Of a stretch of 64,000 nt of DNA, positions 8,306 to 17,895 are shown one piece after another (positions within the stretch are counted from its first letter, which is position 1; the number at the start of each line of letters is the position of its first letter). Source of the DNA: Flaviramulus_B aquimarinus. GTDB taxonomy: Bacteria; Bacteroidota; Bacteroidia; Flavobacteriales; Flavobacteriaceae. Where the stretch lies: positions 62,001 to 126,000 of the forward strand of contig NZ_BAABJH010000006.1 in assembly GCF_039543205.1 (NCBI RefSeq). Direction: 5' to 3'. The translations under genes were made by a program, and so were the position numbers. The notes below the pieces were generated by a model that was given only the letters and a program-made list of their open reading frames with translations, did not search any database and was not told the DNA's origin.

Positions 8306-9928
8306 TTAAAACTTAAGGAGTTTTCTTAAGATTTCATTTTGAAAATCGGTAAGATTTAAATCGGATATAAATGAATAATCCACAGGAAATACTGGCGGCA
8401 TTTCATTATTATTTGAGAATGTTAAATTGGCTATGCTATTTTTTTCAGGGTTATTAAAAATGTTTGTAGTGTTTCCTAAACTATTGTTTTGAACTGTTGT
8501 ATTTACACCATCATTTCTAATCCCATAAATAATACTGGATAAAATACTGTTATTTTTAATAACCATATTAAACGATCCGTTATGTAAACTAATACCCAAT
8601 CTATTTCCTATGACGTAGTTGCCTTCTATTAAATTAGATTTGGAGTAATTGGCAATACCTCCTGAGTTGGTACCATTGTTATCAATACCGTTATTAATAA
8701 CAATATTGTTTTTAACGATCATATTATTGCCAGCTTGTAAAAAAATACCTTTTGCAGTATTGTTTACTATAATATTATTTGAACAGGTGGCATCTGTTGA
8801 AGGAAAACCAGCATGTCCCATAGTAATTCCATTTCCATTAACATCCCCTAAACTATTGACGCTAATATTGTTTGTCACAATTATTCTTTCCGCTCCACTA
8901 GCTATATTTGAAGCATTAGATGTTCCACAATTATCAACATAATTTCCATCTATAATAGAATCATGACTATTTACAAGTGCTATACCAGAATCATGGCATC
9001 CTTTCATCTCAGAATCTAAAATTTGGTTATGGTGTCCATACCTTATATATATACCTGCTTTCCAGGTATCATAAGATTTAAAATTTTGTACGGTAGAATA
9101 GGTACAATGATTTAATGTAATATTCCCAGTATCATGACTGGATCTAATATGGACTTTATAGCAAGTCAGATCTTTTATTAAGGCATTATCTACATTTTCA
9201 AATAATATAGCATCATAGGCCACGTCGGTAAGGCTTTCGCCATTAATATAACCGCCTTCAATACTAATGTTAGAGTTTGATGCTTCTCTATTCTTTATTA
9301 CAGCACCTCCTGTTACTGGTGAAACTGGAAATATAGTGGCGTCGTACATTCGTAATGTTTGATTGTCGCTCATTAAAATAACACTACTTACAGTAATGTT
9401 ATTGGTGATTTTTACAGGAATAGTAACTGCTGACAATAAGGCAAAATTCACAGCAATATCATCGGTGCCAAACCATTCAGATTTTACTTCTGAAACACTA
9501 CCATTAACAAAGTTAACAGTACTATCAAAAATCTTATAAAGTCCAGCATTTACAGGACCTTGAAGTGTTAATGTGGAACCACTTTTAATATTGAATCCTC
9601 CACCATTATTGACTCTTAATAAGATGCCGCTTGGAATCGTAATATTTAAATCTATAGTTACCCAACCTGTCACGGTTATAATACCATCGCCACTTAAGTC
9701 GTCTATAGCGCTTTGCACCGTAGTTGATGAACCGCTATCTATAAATATTTCTGTTCGATCGTCTGTATTGTTTGAATCTTCAGTATTATTTTCATCATCT
9801 TCTACGCTTCCAACACCTTCAGTATCATTTTCTCCATAGGGTTCAATAAATGTATCTTCATTATTGCATGATATCATAGATATCATTAAAAAAAATGTTA
9901 GTAGCATAGGTTTTATAACTGTTTTCAT
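8306..9928 (-). CDS. Lipoprotein with right-handed parallel beta-helix repeats
   Basis: 540 residues. The N-terminus MKTVIKPMLLTFFLMISMISC is a type II signal peptide with lipidation at Cys21, followed by an acidic linker (GENDTEGVGSVEDDENNTED). From about residue 60 to 500 the chain shows NosD/PbH1-type beta-helix turns rich in N, G, S, I and V (for example NQILDSEMKGCHDSGIAL, SNNIIVNNTAKGIFLQAG). Such folds usually bind or cleave polysaccharide, but no catalytic set is evident. The acidic linker after the Cys resembles signals for surface export of Bacteroidota lipoproteins. No operon partner is seen. Confidence 0.75.
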   Translation of the reverse strand: MKTVIKPMLLTFFLMISMISCNNEDTFIEPYGENDTEGVGSVEDDENNTEDSNNTDDRTEIFIDSGSSTTVQSAIDDLSGDGIITVTGWVTIDLNITIPSGILLRVNNGGGFNIKSGSTLTLQGPVNAGLYKIFDSTVNFVNGSVSEVKSEWFGTDDIAVNFALLSAVTIPVKITNNITVSSVILMSDNQTLRMYDATIFPVSPVTGGAVIKNREASNSNISIEGGYINGESLTDVAYDAILFENVDNALIKDLTCYKVHIRSSHDTGNITLNHCTYSTVQNFKSYDTWKAGIYIRYGHHNQILDSEMKGCHDSGIALVNSHDSIIDGNYVDNCGTSNASNIASGAERIIVTNNISVNSLGDVNGNGITMGHAGFPSTDATCSNNIIVNNTAKGIFLQAGNNMIVKNNIVINNGIDNNGTNSGGIANYSKSNLIEGNYVIGNRLGISLHNGSFNMVIKNNSILSSIIYGIRNDGVNTTVQNNSLGNTTNIFNNPEKNSIANLTFSNNNEMPPVFPVDYSFISDLNLTDFQNEILRKLLKF

Positions 9929-10522
9929 AAAGGTATGATTTGAGGTACGATAAAAAAAACAATCCTTTTTTTATCATAGCATTAAATGGCACAAAAAGAT
10001 TATACTTTTTGGGCTTTTAGTGAACATAAAAAAAATGAAAACAGATAATTGGCAGCAAATAATGCTGACCTAAATAAATAAGTAGTTTTTACCATAATAT
10101 GTTAAATAAAGATAGCTTGGGGCTATGTAATTGATTACAAATATATAATTTTACTCTGTGAAAATCAAATAAATCCGATTAAATGCATGTTTTTTTAAAA
10201 TGTTAGCTAAATAGGGTTTTCTGATTTTATTAGCGATAAGTGATTTATGTAAGCTTAATTTGTTAAATTATTGGTAGAGAATACTATAAGTAAGCGCGTA
10301 TAAATTATATCGTGATGAATGTTCTTTTTTGTGTGGTGAAAGATGTTCGTAAAAAATACTATTTTCAAGATTAAATTGGAGTCTAGAAAACAATAAATAT
10401 AATTTCTAAAAAATTATTTATGCTAAAGTTATTGAAATAGGAAATTTATATAGAAACTGATAATAAGAAAAGAAGAGTGTTTATAGGGTTGTCTGTCTTG
10501 TTGTTTAATGATGTTTGATATA
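9929..10522. other. AT-rich intergenic region without a recognised gene
   Basis: About 590 bp upstream of the beta-helix lipoprotein gene. I see no gene, repeat or RNA fold that I can support; it probably holds the promoter of the minus-strand gene at 8306-9928. Confidence 0.5.
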
Positions 10523-10563
10523 AAAAAAGAGACTGCTTTATGAGTCAAAGCAGTCTCTTTTTT
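10523..10563 (-). terminator. Strong intrinsic terminator of the TonB operon
   Basis: A perfect stem (AAAAAAGAGACTGCTTT at 10523-10539 against its complement at 10547-10563) with a 7-base loop and A/T tracts on both sides. It lies just after the stop of the minus-strand lipoprotein gene and can work in both directions. Confidence 0.85.
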
Positions 10564-10582
10564 CTAATTTCACTACATGGTG

Positions 10583-11155
10583 TTATTCCACGCTTACATT
10601 AAATGTAGGAGCTACATCGGTAGATCCACCAGCATTTGTAATATCCCCTTCACTAACACCACTAGCCGTTTTATTTGGTTCATGGCGTAATATTACTGTT
10701 ATAGTGCCTGTTGTTGCAGATGCATTAGTTGTTAACGTAAAGTTTAAACCAACAGGGTTACCATTACCATCAGAATCATTGTAAGCAAATGTTGCAACGT
10801 TATTTTCTGTAGCGAAGAAAAATTGGTGTTCTTCATCTAATTCTTCAATTTCTTCAGTAATGTTCTCTGCAGGAGATTCTGTTTCGTTTAAAACTTCGAT
10901 TCTTCCTGTATAAGTAGTTCCTTTGGTTAATGGTCCAGAAATACTAAATATTGGTGCATTAGGACCTTCATCTCCATCTAAATCTGTAGATTGTAGTATA
11001 ACCACATCGTTTCCATTGGTTAAAGTTACCTTTACAGTAGTAATCACTTCTTCTTCAACAACAGGTACTGGATTGTCATCATCACTTGAACAACTGCTAA
11101 AAATTAATGCGGTAAATACTAGAGGTAAAACGAATATTTTTTTTAATACTTTCAT
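10583..11155 (-). CDS. Lipoprotein encoded after a TonB receptor
   Basis: 190 residues. MKVLKKIFVLPLVFTALIFSSC is a lipoprotein signal (Cys22) followed by SSDDDNPVP, the acidic linker common in surface lipoproteins. The rest is beta-rich with EELDEEHQFFFATENNVATFAYND and TGTITVILRHEPNKTASG; the His residues in DEEHQFFF and LRHEPNK could bind metal. It follows the TonB receptor by 19 bp on the same strand and ends in a terminator, so it is the last gene of the operon and probably a surface ligand-binding partner of the receptor. I cannot name the family. Confidence 0.65.
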   Translation of the reverse strand: MKVLKKIFVLPLVFTALIFSSCSSDDDNPVPVVEEEVITTVKVTLTNGNDVVILQSTDLDGDEGPNAPIFSISGPLTKGTTYTGRIEVLNETESPAENITEEIEELDEEHQFFFATENNVATFAYNDSDGNGNPVGLNFTLTTNASATTGTITVILRHEPNKTASGVSEGDITNAGGSTDVAPTFNVSVE

Positions 11156-11174
11156 GTTTTTTGTTTATTAATTA

Positions 11175-13574
11175 TTAATAATTTAATTTTAATTGTAACA
11201 TAATATTCCTTCCTAAATCATCGGCAAAATATCTTAATCTGTTAAGATATTCTCTGTAAGAGGTATTTAAAATGTTATTAATGCTTAATGCAATGTTTAA
11301 GTTTGTTTTTTGCGACATACTTAAGGTTATGTCACTTTTTAAATGAAATATGTTGTAGGCAGATGGCGGTGTACTAATATCTACCAATACCATATTATTT
11401 GTTGTAGGTATAAAGGCTTCAAAATTAGTATTTGGGAATTCGTTTTGCCTTAAAACCCATACGCTTTGTAATTCGGTATTAAAATCCAACCATTTTTTAT
11501 TGGTATAGTTAAGTGTATTAACGGTTTTAAATGCAGGTATATCTATTAAAGGTCTATCTCTAGAAATATCATTCCCTTTTATTATAGATGATTTATTGCT
11601 AATACCCCAATGCTCATTTAATTGATAACTAACATCTAAATCCACACCAAATAATGACGCATTGGTTTGTTTATATTCCCAAACAGGAAAGGCACCTCTT
11701 ATGGTTTGCTGGGTCCCAGTTGGCTCTATAACTATATAATTGTTTATGTAGTTATAAAATGCATCAAGATGTATACGTAGTAGTTTTTTTTGATACTTGT
11801 AAGTAGCCGAAATTCTATTGGAAGTTTCTTGTGTAATACGTAAATCGCCTAATTCAATTCGTGCTGCTGAATGATGTAAACCGTCACTAAATAATTCTGA
11901 AGGATTTGGTGCTCTATTTGATAAACTATAGTTTGCTATAAGTGTATTGCTATCGTTTAAGTTATACGCTATTCCTGCTGAAGCGGAAAAGTTATGATAC
12001 TCAAACTTAGGATTGGTAAGCCACTGTGTGGGTAAATCATCAATAATGATATTACTGAAATCAGCATCATAACCACGTTCATCCCATCTGCTTTTTAGAT
12101 AAAACTTTTTGGTATCATATTGATTAAAATCATAACGAATACCAAAATCTAAATGTGTTTTATCATTCAAAATAAAATCTGAAACTGCATATACACCTAT
12201 ATCGTATTTATCATAATCAGGAATCAATCGTCTAATGCCCGTATCTGGATTTGCAAAATTATTTTGATAATTTGCTGAGATACCAAACTCATAAGTGTTC
12301 CCAATGTTTGTATCTAATTTTAAACTGGTCTTGATACTATGTGTTTTTAAAGTTAAATCTATAGCAGGTTTAAACCTATCATCTCCAATACGGAGGTCGT
12401 ATTCCAAACGGTTATTATTTTGAAAATCGTATTGCACTTCTAATTTCCCAAATTTTTTAAATCGTTTATAAAAACCTGCTTTAATTAAATGATGGGTAAC
12501 ATCTTGTTTTGGCAAACCAATGTCATAACTAAAGTCTTTAATTACAAGAGGCTGTGGACTATTAATGGCATTTACCAAATCTTCAATATTTCCAATATGG
12601 GACGATTCTAAAATAGCAATATCGTTATTTAAATAACTGTAATAGATGTTAAACCCTTTTTCAAAAGTTTTAAAACCGGTGTTCATTGAAAACCCTAAGG
12701 ATTTTAAACCTGAATTGGTTAAGTTGTAATCTGGAGCTTTAAAATCGCCATAACGTTTTGTACTGGCTTGTCCATTGATATACCAACCTTTAGTATAAGT
12801 TTTAGATAATGATGAATTTATACTATAACCTCTTCCGTTGGTTTGTCCACTAACAATAGTTTTTCCATATAACGAATCCTTTAAAACGATGTGATTTGGG
12901 TTTAAAACCACCACACCACCAATAGCATCGCCACCAAATGCCAAAGCCCCAGAACCTTTTATGACAGATACACTTCCTGAAGCATTAATATCAATGTTTG
13001 GAGCATGTTCTACACCCCATTCTTGATCTTGTAAACGCACACCATTAGTTACAATAAGAACCCGACTACTATGCAAACCGTTTATTACAGGTTTTACAAT
13101 GGTATTACCTGTGTTTAATGATGATACACCACTAATTTGTTTTATGGCATCACCTAAACTAGAAGCACTATAGTTTTCTAAATCTTCAGTTTTTAATAAT
13201 GTTTCCTGACTTGTTTTAGTTTGCTTTTTATCTAAATGGCCCTGTACTGTAATTTCATTGAGTTCTTCAATATGATGTTCTAAATTTATTTTAGAAAAAG
13301 TGTTTCCTTGAATGGTAATATCCAATCGTTTGGTTTCACATCCAACATGAGATACGGTTACCATTATTTTTTCATCACAAAGATTTTTAATGGTAAAATT
13401 ACCATTTAGATCTGTTGTCGTATAAATGTCCAGTGTCTCAATGTAAATTGTTGCTCCAACAATAGCAGAACCATCATGAAAATCTTCAACCTTTCCTGAA
13501 AATTCAGAGATGCATTTTTGACTATAAGCTATACTAAATACAAGGCAGCTTACTATCAATGCGTAATATTTCAT
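11175..13574 (-). CDS. TonB-dependent outer-membrane receptor with N-terminal carboxypeptidase-regulatory domain
   Basis: 799 residues. A signal peptide (ending AYSQ) is followed by a carboxypeptidase-regulatory-like domain (about 22-105), a plug domain (about 115-230, with ISGVSSLNTGNTIVKPVINGLHSSRVLIVTNGV and GALAFGGDAIGGVVVLNP) and a 22-strand barrel ending in MLQLKLNY. It imports a ligand across the outer membrane with energy from TonB. The barrel contains several His/Asp-rich extracellular loops. It sits between a His-rich small protein and a lipoprotein, which suggests a metal or metal complex as ligand; this is inference, and haem, siderophore or another ligand is possible. Confidence 0.85.
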   Translation of the reverse strand: MKYYALIVSCLVFSIAYSQKCISEFSGKVEDFHDGSAIVGATIYIETLDIYTTTDLNGNFTIKNLCDEKIMVTVSHVGCETKRLDITIQGNTFSKINLEHHIEELNEITVQGHLDKKQTKTSQETLLKTEDLENYSASSLGDAIKQISGVSSLNTGNTIVKPVINGLHSSRVLIVTNGVRLQDQEWGVEHAPNIDINASGSVSVIKGSGALAFGGDAIGGVVVLNPNHIVLKDSLYGKTIVSGQTNGRGYSINSSLSKTYTKGWYINGQASTKRYGDFKAPDYNLTNSGLKSLGFSMNTGFKTFEKGFNIYYSYLNNDIAILESSHIGNIEDLVNAINSPQPLVIKDFSYDIGLPKQDVTHHLIKAGFYKRFKKFGKLEVQYDFQNNNRLEYDLRIGDDRFKPAIDLTLKTHSIKTSLKLDTNIGNTYEFGISANYQNNFANPDTGIRRLIPDYDKYDIGVYAVSDFILNDKTHLDFGIRYDFNQYDTKKFYLKSRWDERGYDADFSNIIIDDLPTQWLTNPKFEYHNFSASAGIAYNLNDSNTLIANYSLSNRAPNPSELFSDGLHHSAARIELGDLRITQETSNRISATYKYQKKLLRIHLDAFYNYINNYIVIEPTGTQQTIRGAFPVWEYKQTNASLFGVDLDVSYQLNEHWGISNKSSIIKGNDISRDRPLIDIPAFKTVNTLNYTNKKWLDFNTELQSVWVLRQNEFPNTNFEAFIPTTNNMVLVDISTPPSAYNIFHLKSDITLSMSQKTNLNIALSINNILNTSYREYLNRLRYFADDLGRNIMLQLKLNY

Positions 13575-13608
13575 TGTTAATATTTTTAGTTTAAAAAAGG
13601 GCGTGGAT

Positions 13609-13941
13609 TTAAACTAAACAAGGAGGGCCTCTTAACGAAAAAGATAATTGCCGATGATTATTAAGGAAATTATAGGTTAATTTATTTATTTTATAATATG
13701 AGTTGTAAACAGTAAATTCAACATACTCATTAGCTGTGTAAAATTGGGAATTAAGTTTGAATTTATAGAACTCACAATCTACATCTAACTTATGAAAGTG
13801 GGTTTTTGGGTTACCATTACAAACTTCATGCTCATGATGTGAAAAGATATGAGCGAATTTCACAGCAGATGGTACCAGTAATGTAACCGTTAATACAAGG
13901 GTAAAAATTTTAAAAGCAATATGTTCTTTTAATAATTTCAT
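13609..13941 (-). CDS. Small His/Cys-rich exported protein preceding the TonB receptor
   Basis: 110 residues. A hydrophobic segment (10-30) is followed by AHIFSHHEHEVCNGNPKTHF and HKLDVDCEFYKF, giving seven His and two Cys within about 30 residues, as in metal-binding peptides. The ATG overlaps the stop of the upstream DUF6787 gene by one base (TAATG), so translation is coupled; 34 bp separate it from the receptor gene. I infer a periplasmic metal-binding or metal-sensing helper of the receptor. The family is unnamed to me. Confidence 0.6.
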   Translation of the reverse strand: MKLLKEHIAFKIFTLVLTVTLLVPSAVKFAHIFSHHEHEVCNGNPKTHFHKLDVDCEFYKFKLNSQFYTANEYVEFTVYNSYYKINKLTYNFLNNHRQLSFSLRGPPCLV

Positions 13942-14243
13942 TAATCTAAAAAACGTTTAAAGCCTATTCTGCGAAGCATTTTCTTTTCAAAGTTCCAAAA
14001 AAATTGATATTGACCAAATACCCAACCAAAAAAGACTAACATAAACTGATACATAATGAATAGCAAAACAATACGTAAAACCCAATACCCAAACGTTGAA
14101 AACGTTTCTTGTGTAATATTTAAGTAGTTTAATATAGGTTTGCCAATATATGAGGCTGTAGAACCTGTTACTGCAAAAACAATTAAAATGACAATGATTT
14201 GCCAATTGTTTTCTATGCCCCAACGTTTCTTTAATTTTTCCAC
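13941..14243 (-). CDS. Small two-TM protein, DUF6787-like
   Basis: 100 residues, apparently starting at a GTG (14241-14243). Hydrophobic segments at about 15-40 and 50-78 flank a short loop; the aromatic-rich GWVFGQYQFFWNFEKKMLRRIGFKRF tail is typical of a small membrane protein family restricted to Flavobacteriia. Function is unknown. It is linked by a one-base overlap to the His-rich protein gene and follows the DUF6146 lipoprotein gene by 36 bp, so it belongs to the same transcript as the TonB receptor. Confidence 0.6.
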   Translation of the reverse strand: MEKLKKRWGIENNWQIIVILIVFAVTGSTASYIGKPILNYLNITQETFSTFGYWVLRIVLLFIMYQFMLVFFGWVFGQYQFFWNFEKKMLRRIGFKRFLD

Positions 14244-14279
14244 AATCGCAATTTGAATGCAAAAGTAGCAAAAATGAAA

Positions 14280-14717
14280 TTAAATTCTAGGAACAAAAGG
14301 CCCTAATCTTTGCTTATATGTTATTTGAAAATATATAAAATAATTATAAAGTTTGTAGTTTACTTCATAGCCGTAATCTATACCATATTGATAATCAATA
14401 GGTAGTTCATACAAACTAGGGTCAAATCTTAGTGGTTGCTGTACTCTTTGGTTCCATTCGGTAACATAAATAGAATTTCTATTCTCTAAAAACTGTTGGG
14501 AATAGTAGCCCTCAGGTTGCGCTCTGCTTATTAGCCAAGTGTTAAAACCAGGTTCTATAATGATGATTTGGTATTCTAATTCGTCATTAACAATGGTAAC
14601 CGTATCATTCTGTTTAACATTTGCTAAGCGTTCATCTTTTTTTTCTGTAGTTGTTTTTGGTGTATTGCAACTAAAAACAAACACAGGAATAAGTAATATA
14701 TAGAAAAGTTTTTTCAT
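14280..14717 (-). CDS. DUF6146-like lipoprotein
   Basis: About 145 residues from the ATG at 14715-14717, which starts MKKLFYILLIPVFVFSC, a lipoprotein signal; a TTG nine bases upstream is less likely. The body contains PGFNTWLISRAQPEGYYSQQ and a C-terminal YKLYNYFIYFQITYKQRLGP, features of an uncharacterised Flavobacteriia lipoprotein family. It is the first gene of the presumed five-gene minus-strand operon leading to the TonB receptor. Whether it takes part in that system or is only a genomic neighbour cannot be told. Confidence 0.6.
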   Translation of the reverse strand: MKKLFYILLIPVFVFSCNTPKTTTEKKDERLANVKQNDTVTIVNDELEYQIIIIEPGFNTWLISRAQPEGYYSQQFLENRNSIYVTEWNQRVQQPLRFDPSLYELPIDYQYGIDYGYEVNYKLYNYFIYFQITYKQRLGPFVPRI

Positions 14718-14863
14718 AGCTTTCAATGTGTTTAATTTAGTTTTTAAAAGTATTGCTTGTGAGTTAACGGACTTTTACGGTAAGTTAAACACCTTTATCT
14801 TTTTAATAAATTTACAAAAACTGTTTCTTAAACACTTGTTTTTAAGTGTTTTTAACAAAAAAA

Positions 14864-14890
14864 AAGAGCTGAACATTCTGTTCAGCTCTT
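14864..14890 (-). terminator. Intrinsic terminator of the DUF937 gene
   Basis: A perfect 12-bp stem (AAGAGCTGAACA / TGTTCAGCTCTT) with loop TTC and an A-tract on the plus strand (T-tract on the minus strand) lies 23 bp after the stop of the gene at 14913-15551. Confidence 0.85.
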
Positions 14891-14912
14891 ATACATTTAT
14901 ATATTGGAAATA

Positions 14913-15551
14913 TTATTTTCCTCCAAAAAGACCACCTAGTAGACTACCAAGTCCGCCTTTTTTGCTCGCATTTCCAAGAACCATTCCTGCGACATCATCA
15001 ACAACACTTCCGTCACCATCGGCATCTAAAACAGATTCTAAAAAACTTTGTTCATTTTGTGACGAACTTCCACCAAGAAGACCACCTAACAAATCTCCTA
15101 TACCATTGGAGGAACTTACGTTTTGTTGTTTGGCTTGGTTTCCTAAAACACCCATTAAAATTGGTGCTGCAACTTTTAATATATTAGCAACAGAACCCGC
15201 ATCTAATCCAGATTTTTCTCCTAATACTTTTTCTACACCCAATTGTTTAGCGCCTAGAACATGCCCTAATATTTTTTCGCCATCTTGTTTTACATCATTA
15301 TCAACACCACCACTAAATAATCCACCTAGATTATCTAAAATGCTACCATTGTGCTTACCTTGAATAGCGCCCATAAGGCCTTCTGCTCCTTGGGGTGTTG
15401 CAGCATTTCGTTGCATAGCTTTCATTAAAACTGGTAAAGCCATTGTTAATACGCTACTTGTTTTATCGGTATCGTTTCCTGTTGAACCAGCTACGCCGTT
15501 AATTATAGTTTTTCCTAAGTCGCTGTTTAATAAATCTAAAATTCCTGCCAT
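14913..15551 (-). CDS. DUF937 (YidB-like) protein
   Basis: 212 residues without a signal peptide. The start MAGILDLLNSDLGKTIINGVAG and the repeated short helices around ALPVLMKAMQRNA and APILMGVLGNQA are typical of the DUF937 family. The C-terminal third is very rich in Gly and Ser (GIGDLLGGLLGGSSS, GGLGSLLGGLFGGK). It probably acts in the cytoplasm; the family's role is unknown. It is a single-gene unit with its own terminator. The Gly-rich tail gives the opposite strand a long but spurious open frame. Confidence 0.75.
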   Translation of the reverse strand: MAGILDLLNSDLGKTIINGVAGSTGNDTDKTSSVLTMALPVLMKAMQRNAATPQGAEGLMGAIQGKHNGSILDNLGGLFSGGVDNDVKQDGEKILGHVLGAKQLGVEKVLGEKSGLDAGSVANILKVAAPILMGVLGNQAKQQNVSSSNGIGDLLGGLLGGSSSQNEQSFLESVLDADGDGSVVDDVAGMVLGNASKKGGLGSLLGGLFGGK

Positions 15552-15608
15552 GATTATTTTGTAAGTGTTAATTAATAAAGTTTCCTAAAAAGAGGACGAT
15601 TAAAGTAC

Positions 15609-15641
15609 AAAAAAAGTCCCAACTTCTAGAGTTAGGACTCA
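15609..15641 (-). terminator. Intrinsic terminator after serA
   Basis: Stem AGTCCcAACT / AGTTaGGACT (15615-15639, one mismatch, loop TCTAG), followed on the minus strand by seven T. It lies 35 bp beyond the serA stop. Confidence 0.8.
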
Positions 15642-15673
15642 ATAATTCTATTTTGGTCACAATTTGTTTTTAT

Positions 15674-16624
15674 CTATCCAAGAATATTAATTATTTGTGA
15701 CGCTAATTCTGTACCAATTCTATCTTGAGCTTCGTTTGTTGCAGCTCCAGTATGTGGTGTTAATGATAATGCAGGATTCATTAATAATTGCATTTCTGGT
15801 TTTGGCTCTTTTTCAAAAACATCTAAAGCCGCTCTAGCCACTTTACCACTTTCAATAGCTTTTACGAGTGCTACTTCATTAAGAACACCCCCGCGTGCTG
15901 CATTTGCAATAATAACACCATCTTTCATCATGTTAAATTCTGCTTCATCAATAACATAATCTTTTTGAGCAGGAACATGTAATGTAATAAAATCAGCTTG
16001 CTTTAAAACATCTTCTTTAGAAATGGTTTTTATATCGAAGTTTACAGTTTGACCATCAAAAAAGTCTAATTCTAAATTAGCATGCTCTAAAAACGGATCA
16101 AAAGCAACAACCTTCATTCCAGCACCTAAGGCTACTTTAGCTGTAGCTTGACCAATACGACCAAATCCTAAAACACCTAAGGTTTTTCCTTTTAATTCGG
16201 TGCCTTTTGCATAGGCTTTCTTTAAACCTTTAAAATTACTATCACCTTCTAGAGGCATTTCTCTATTAGCATTATGTAAAAAACGAGATAATCCGTAAAG
16301 ATGTCCAAATACTAATTCGGCAACAGAGTGCGAAGATGCTGCAGGCGTATTAATGACACTGCGTCCTTGCGATCTTGCATACTCTACATCAATGTTATCC
16401 ATACCAACACCACCACGACCAATAATCTGTAATCCTGGGCAGGCATCAATTAAATCTTTACGTACTGTTGTTGCACTACGTACTAATAAAACAGCAATGT
16501 CTTTTTCGTTAATGTAGTTTATTAATTGCTCTTGGGCCACTGTTGTAGTAATTACTTCGTAACCTGCTTTTTCTAAGGCATCAATACCGCTTTGTGAAAT
16601 ACCGTCGTTTGCTAATACTTTCAT
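15674..16624 (-). CDS. serA: D-3-phosphoglycerate dehydrogenase, short form
   Basis: 316 residues. It oxidises 3-phosphoglycerate to phosphohydroxypyruvate with NAD+, the first step of serine synthesis. The Rossmann motif VLGFGRIGQATAK is at about residue 150, the catalytic Arg in NAARGGVLNE, and the catalytic His in SLTPHTGAATNEAQ. No ACT or ASB regulatory domain follows the catalytic core, so serine feedback of the E. coli type is not expected. It lies 129 bp after serC on the same strand and is followed by a terminator. Confidence 0.9.
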   Translation of the reverse strand: MKVLANDGISQSGIDALEKAGYEVITTTVAQEQLINYINEKDIAVLLVRSATTVRKDLIDACPGLQIIGRGGVGMDNIDVEYARSQGRSVINTPAASSHSVAELVFGHLYGLSRFLHNANREMPLEGDSNFKGLKKAYAKGTELKGKTLGVLGFGRIGQATAKVALGAGMKVVAFDPFLEHANLELDFFDGQTVNFDIKTISKEDVLKQADFITLHVPAQKDYVIDEAEFNMMKDGVIIANAARGGVLNEVALVKAIESGKVARAALDVFEKEPKPEMQLLMNPALSLTPHTGAATNEAQDRIGTELASQIINILG

Positions 16625-16631
16625 TTTTCTA

Positions 16632-16655
16632 GTTAAAAGTTAAAAGTTAAAAGTT
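16632..16655. repeat. Tandem 7-bp repeat between serC and serA
   Basis: Three perfect copies of GTTAAAA (16632-16652) and the start of a fourth. Such AT-rich microsatellites vary by slippage; any effect on serA translation is speculative. Confidence 0.7.
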
Positions 16656-16753
16656 TTAAGTTGAACAACTCATTGACTTTATACTTTTTAATTAAATTTA
16701 TTTTTTACGTTTGTGTGAATACGGTCAACTGTGACTGAATCCTGCAAACTATT

Positions 16754-17818
16754 TTAAGCTTTGCTTTCTAATTCACTCATGACTTCTACCAACACTTTTA
16801 CACTATCTAGTGGTAAAGCGTTATACATTGATGCTCTATAACCACCAACACTACGGTGCCCGTTTACAGCGCTAATTCCTGCTTCTTTAAGCATGGTTTC
16901 AAATGTATCTTTAAGGTTATCGTTTTCTAAAGTGAATGTTGCATTCATGTCTGATCGATCTTCTTTTGCTGCAAATCCTTTAAATAATGGATTTAAGTCA
17001 ATTTCAGAATACATTAAACGTGATTTCTTTTCATTTTCCTTTTCAATAGCAGCTATACCACCAAGTCCTTTTAACCATTCTAAGGTTAACATTGATGTGT
17101 ACACTGGAAATACTGGTGGGGTATTAAACATACTTCCTTTATCAATATGTACTTTATAGTCCATCATTGAAGGGATTTTACGAGATACTTTTCCTAAAAC
17201 ATCTTCTTTAACTACAACTAAGGTTGTTCCTGCAGGTCCCATGTTTTTCTGAGCTCCAGCATATATTAAGTCAAATTGTGAGAAATCTAAAGTACGTGAA
17301 AAAATATCACTACTCATATCGCAAACCAATGGGATATTGGTTCTTGGAAATGATTTCATTTGAGTACCAAAAATGGTGTTGTTTGATGTACAATGGAAAT
17401 AATCATAATCCTCAGGGATTTCATAACCTTTAGGAATATAATTATAGTTAGCACTTTTTGAGGAACCAACTTCATAGATATCATCATAAATTTTAGCTTC
17501 TTTGATGGCTTTTTCAGCCCAAGATCCAGAATTTAGATATCCTGCTCTTTTTTCTAAAAGGTTAAGGGCAACCATTAAAAATTGTGTGCTTGCTCCACCT
17601 TGTAAAAACAATGCTTTATAACCTTTGCCTTCCAAACCAAGTAACTCTAATGCTAGAGCTCTAGCGTTTTCCATAATATCAACAAAGTCTTTGCTTCTAT
17701 GGGATATTTCTATTAATGATAAGCCACTACCATTATAATCAACTACGGCTTGCGAAGCTTTTAATAAAACTTCTGGTGGTAAAATACTTGGTCCTGCACT
17801 AAAGTTATGTTTTTTCAT
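16754..17818 (-). CDS. serC: Phosphoserine aminotransferase
   Basis: 354 residues, the normal length. It transaminates phosphohydroxypyruvate to phosphoserine with PLP. Marks are the start KHNFSAGPSILPPEVL, the phosphate-binding GGASTQF (about residue 77), and YAGAQKNMGPAG with the PLP Lys (about residue 189). It is also the enzyme used in pyridoxal phosphate synthesis in many bacteria. It precedes serA and follows the acyl-CoA reductase gene on the same strand, an arrangement common in Flavobacteriaceae. A poor -7-like box (CAACTTTG) stands about 35 bp upstream. Confidence 0.96.
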   Translation of the reverse strand: MKKHNFSAGPSILPPEVLLKASQAVVDYNGSGLSLIEISHRSKDFVDIMENARALALELLGLEGKGYKALFLQGGASTQFLMVALNLLEKRAGYLNSGSWAEKAIKEAKIYDDIYEVGSSKSANYNYIPKGYEIPEDYDYFHCTSNNTIFGTQMKSFPRTNIPLVCDMSSDIFSRTLDFSQFDLIYAGAQKNMGPAGTTLVVVKEDVLGKVSRKIPSMMDYKVHIDKGSMFNTPPVFPVYTSMLTLEWLKGLGGIAAIEKENEKKSRLMYSEIDLNPLFKGFAAKEDRSDMNATFTLENDNLKDTFETMLKEAGISAVNGHRSVGGYRASMYNALPLDSVKVLVEVMSELESKA

Positions 17819-17895
17819 TTTTTGTAGTAAAATTTAAAGATGCAAAGTTGCTAATTAATTGGGGAATTTATATTAAATATTCAATAATTTTTTCA

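Noticed and set aside
14728..15363. Long plus-strand open frame (211 residues)
   Set aside because: It is antisense to the Gly-rich DUF937 gene and has a Pro/Ser-rich composition expected of a shadow frame.
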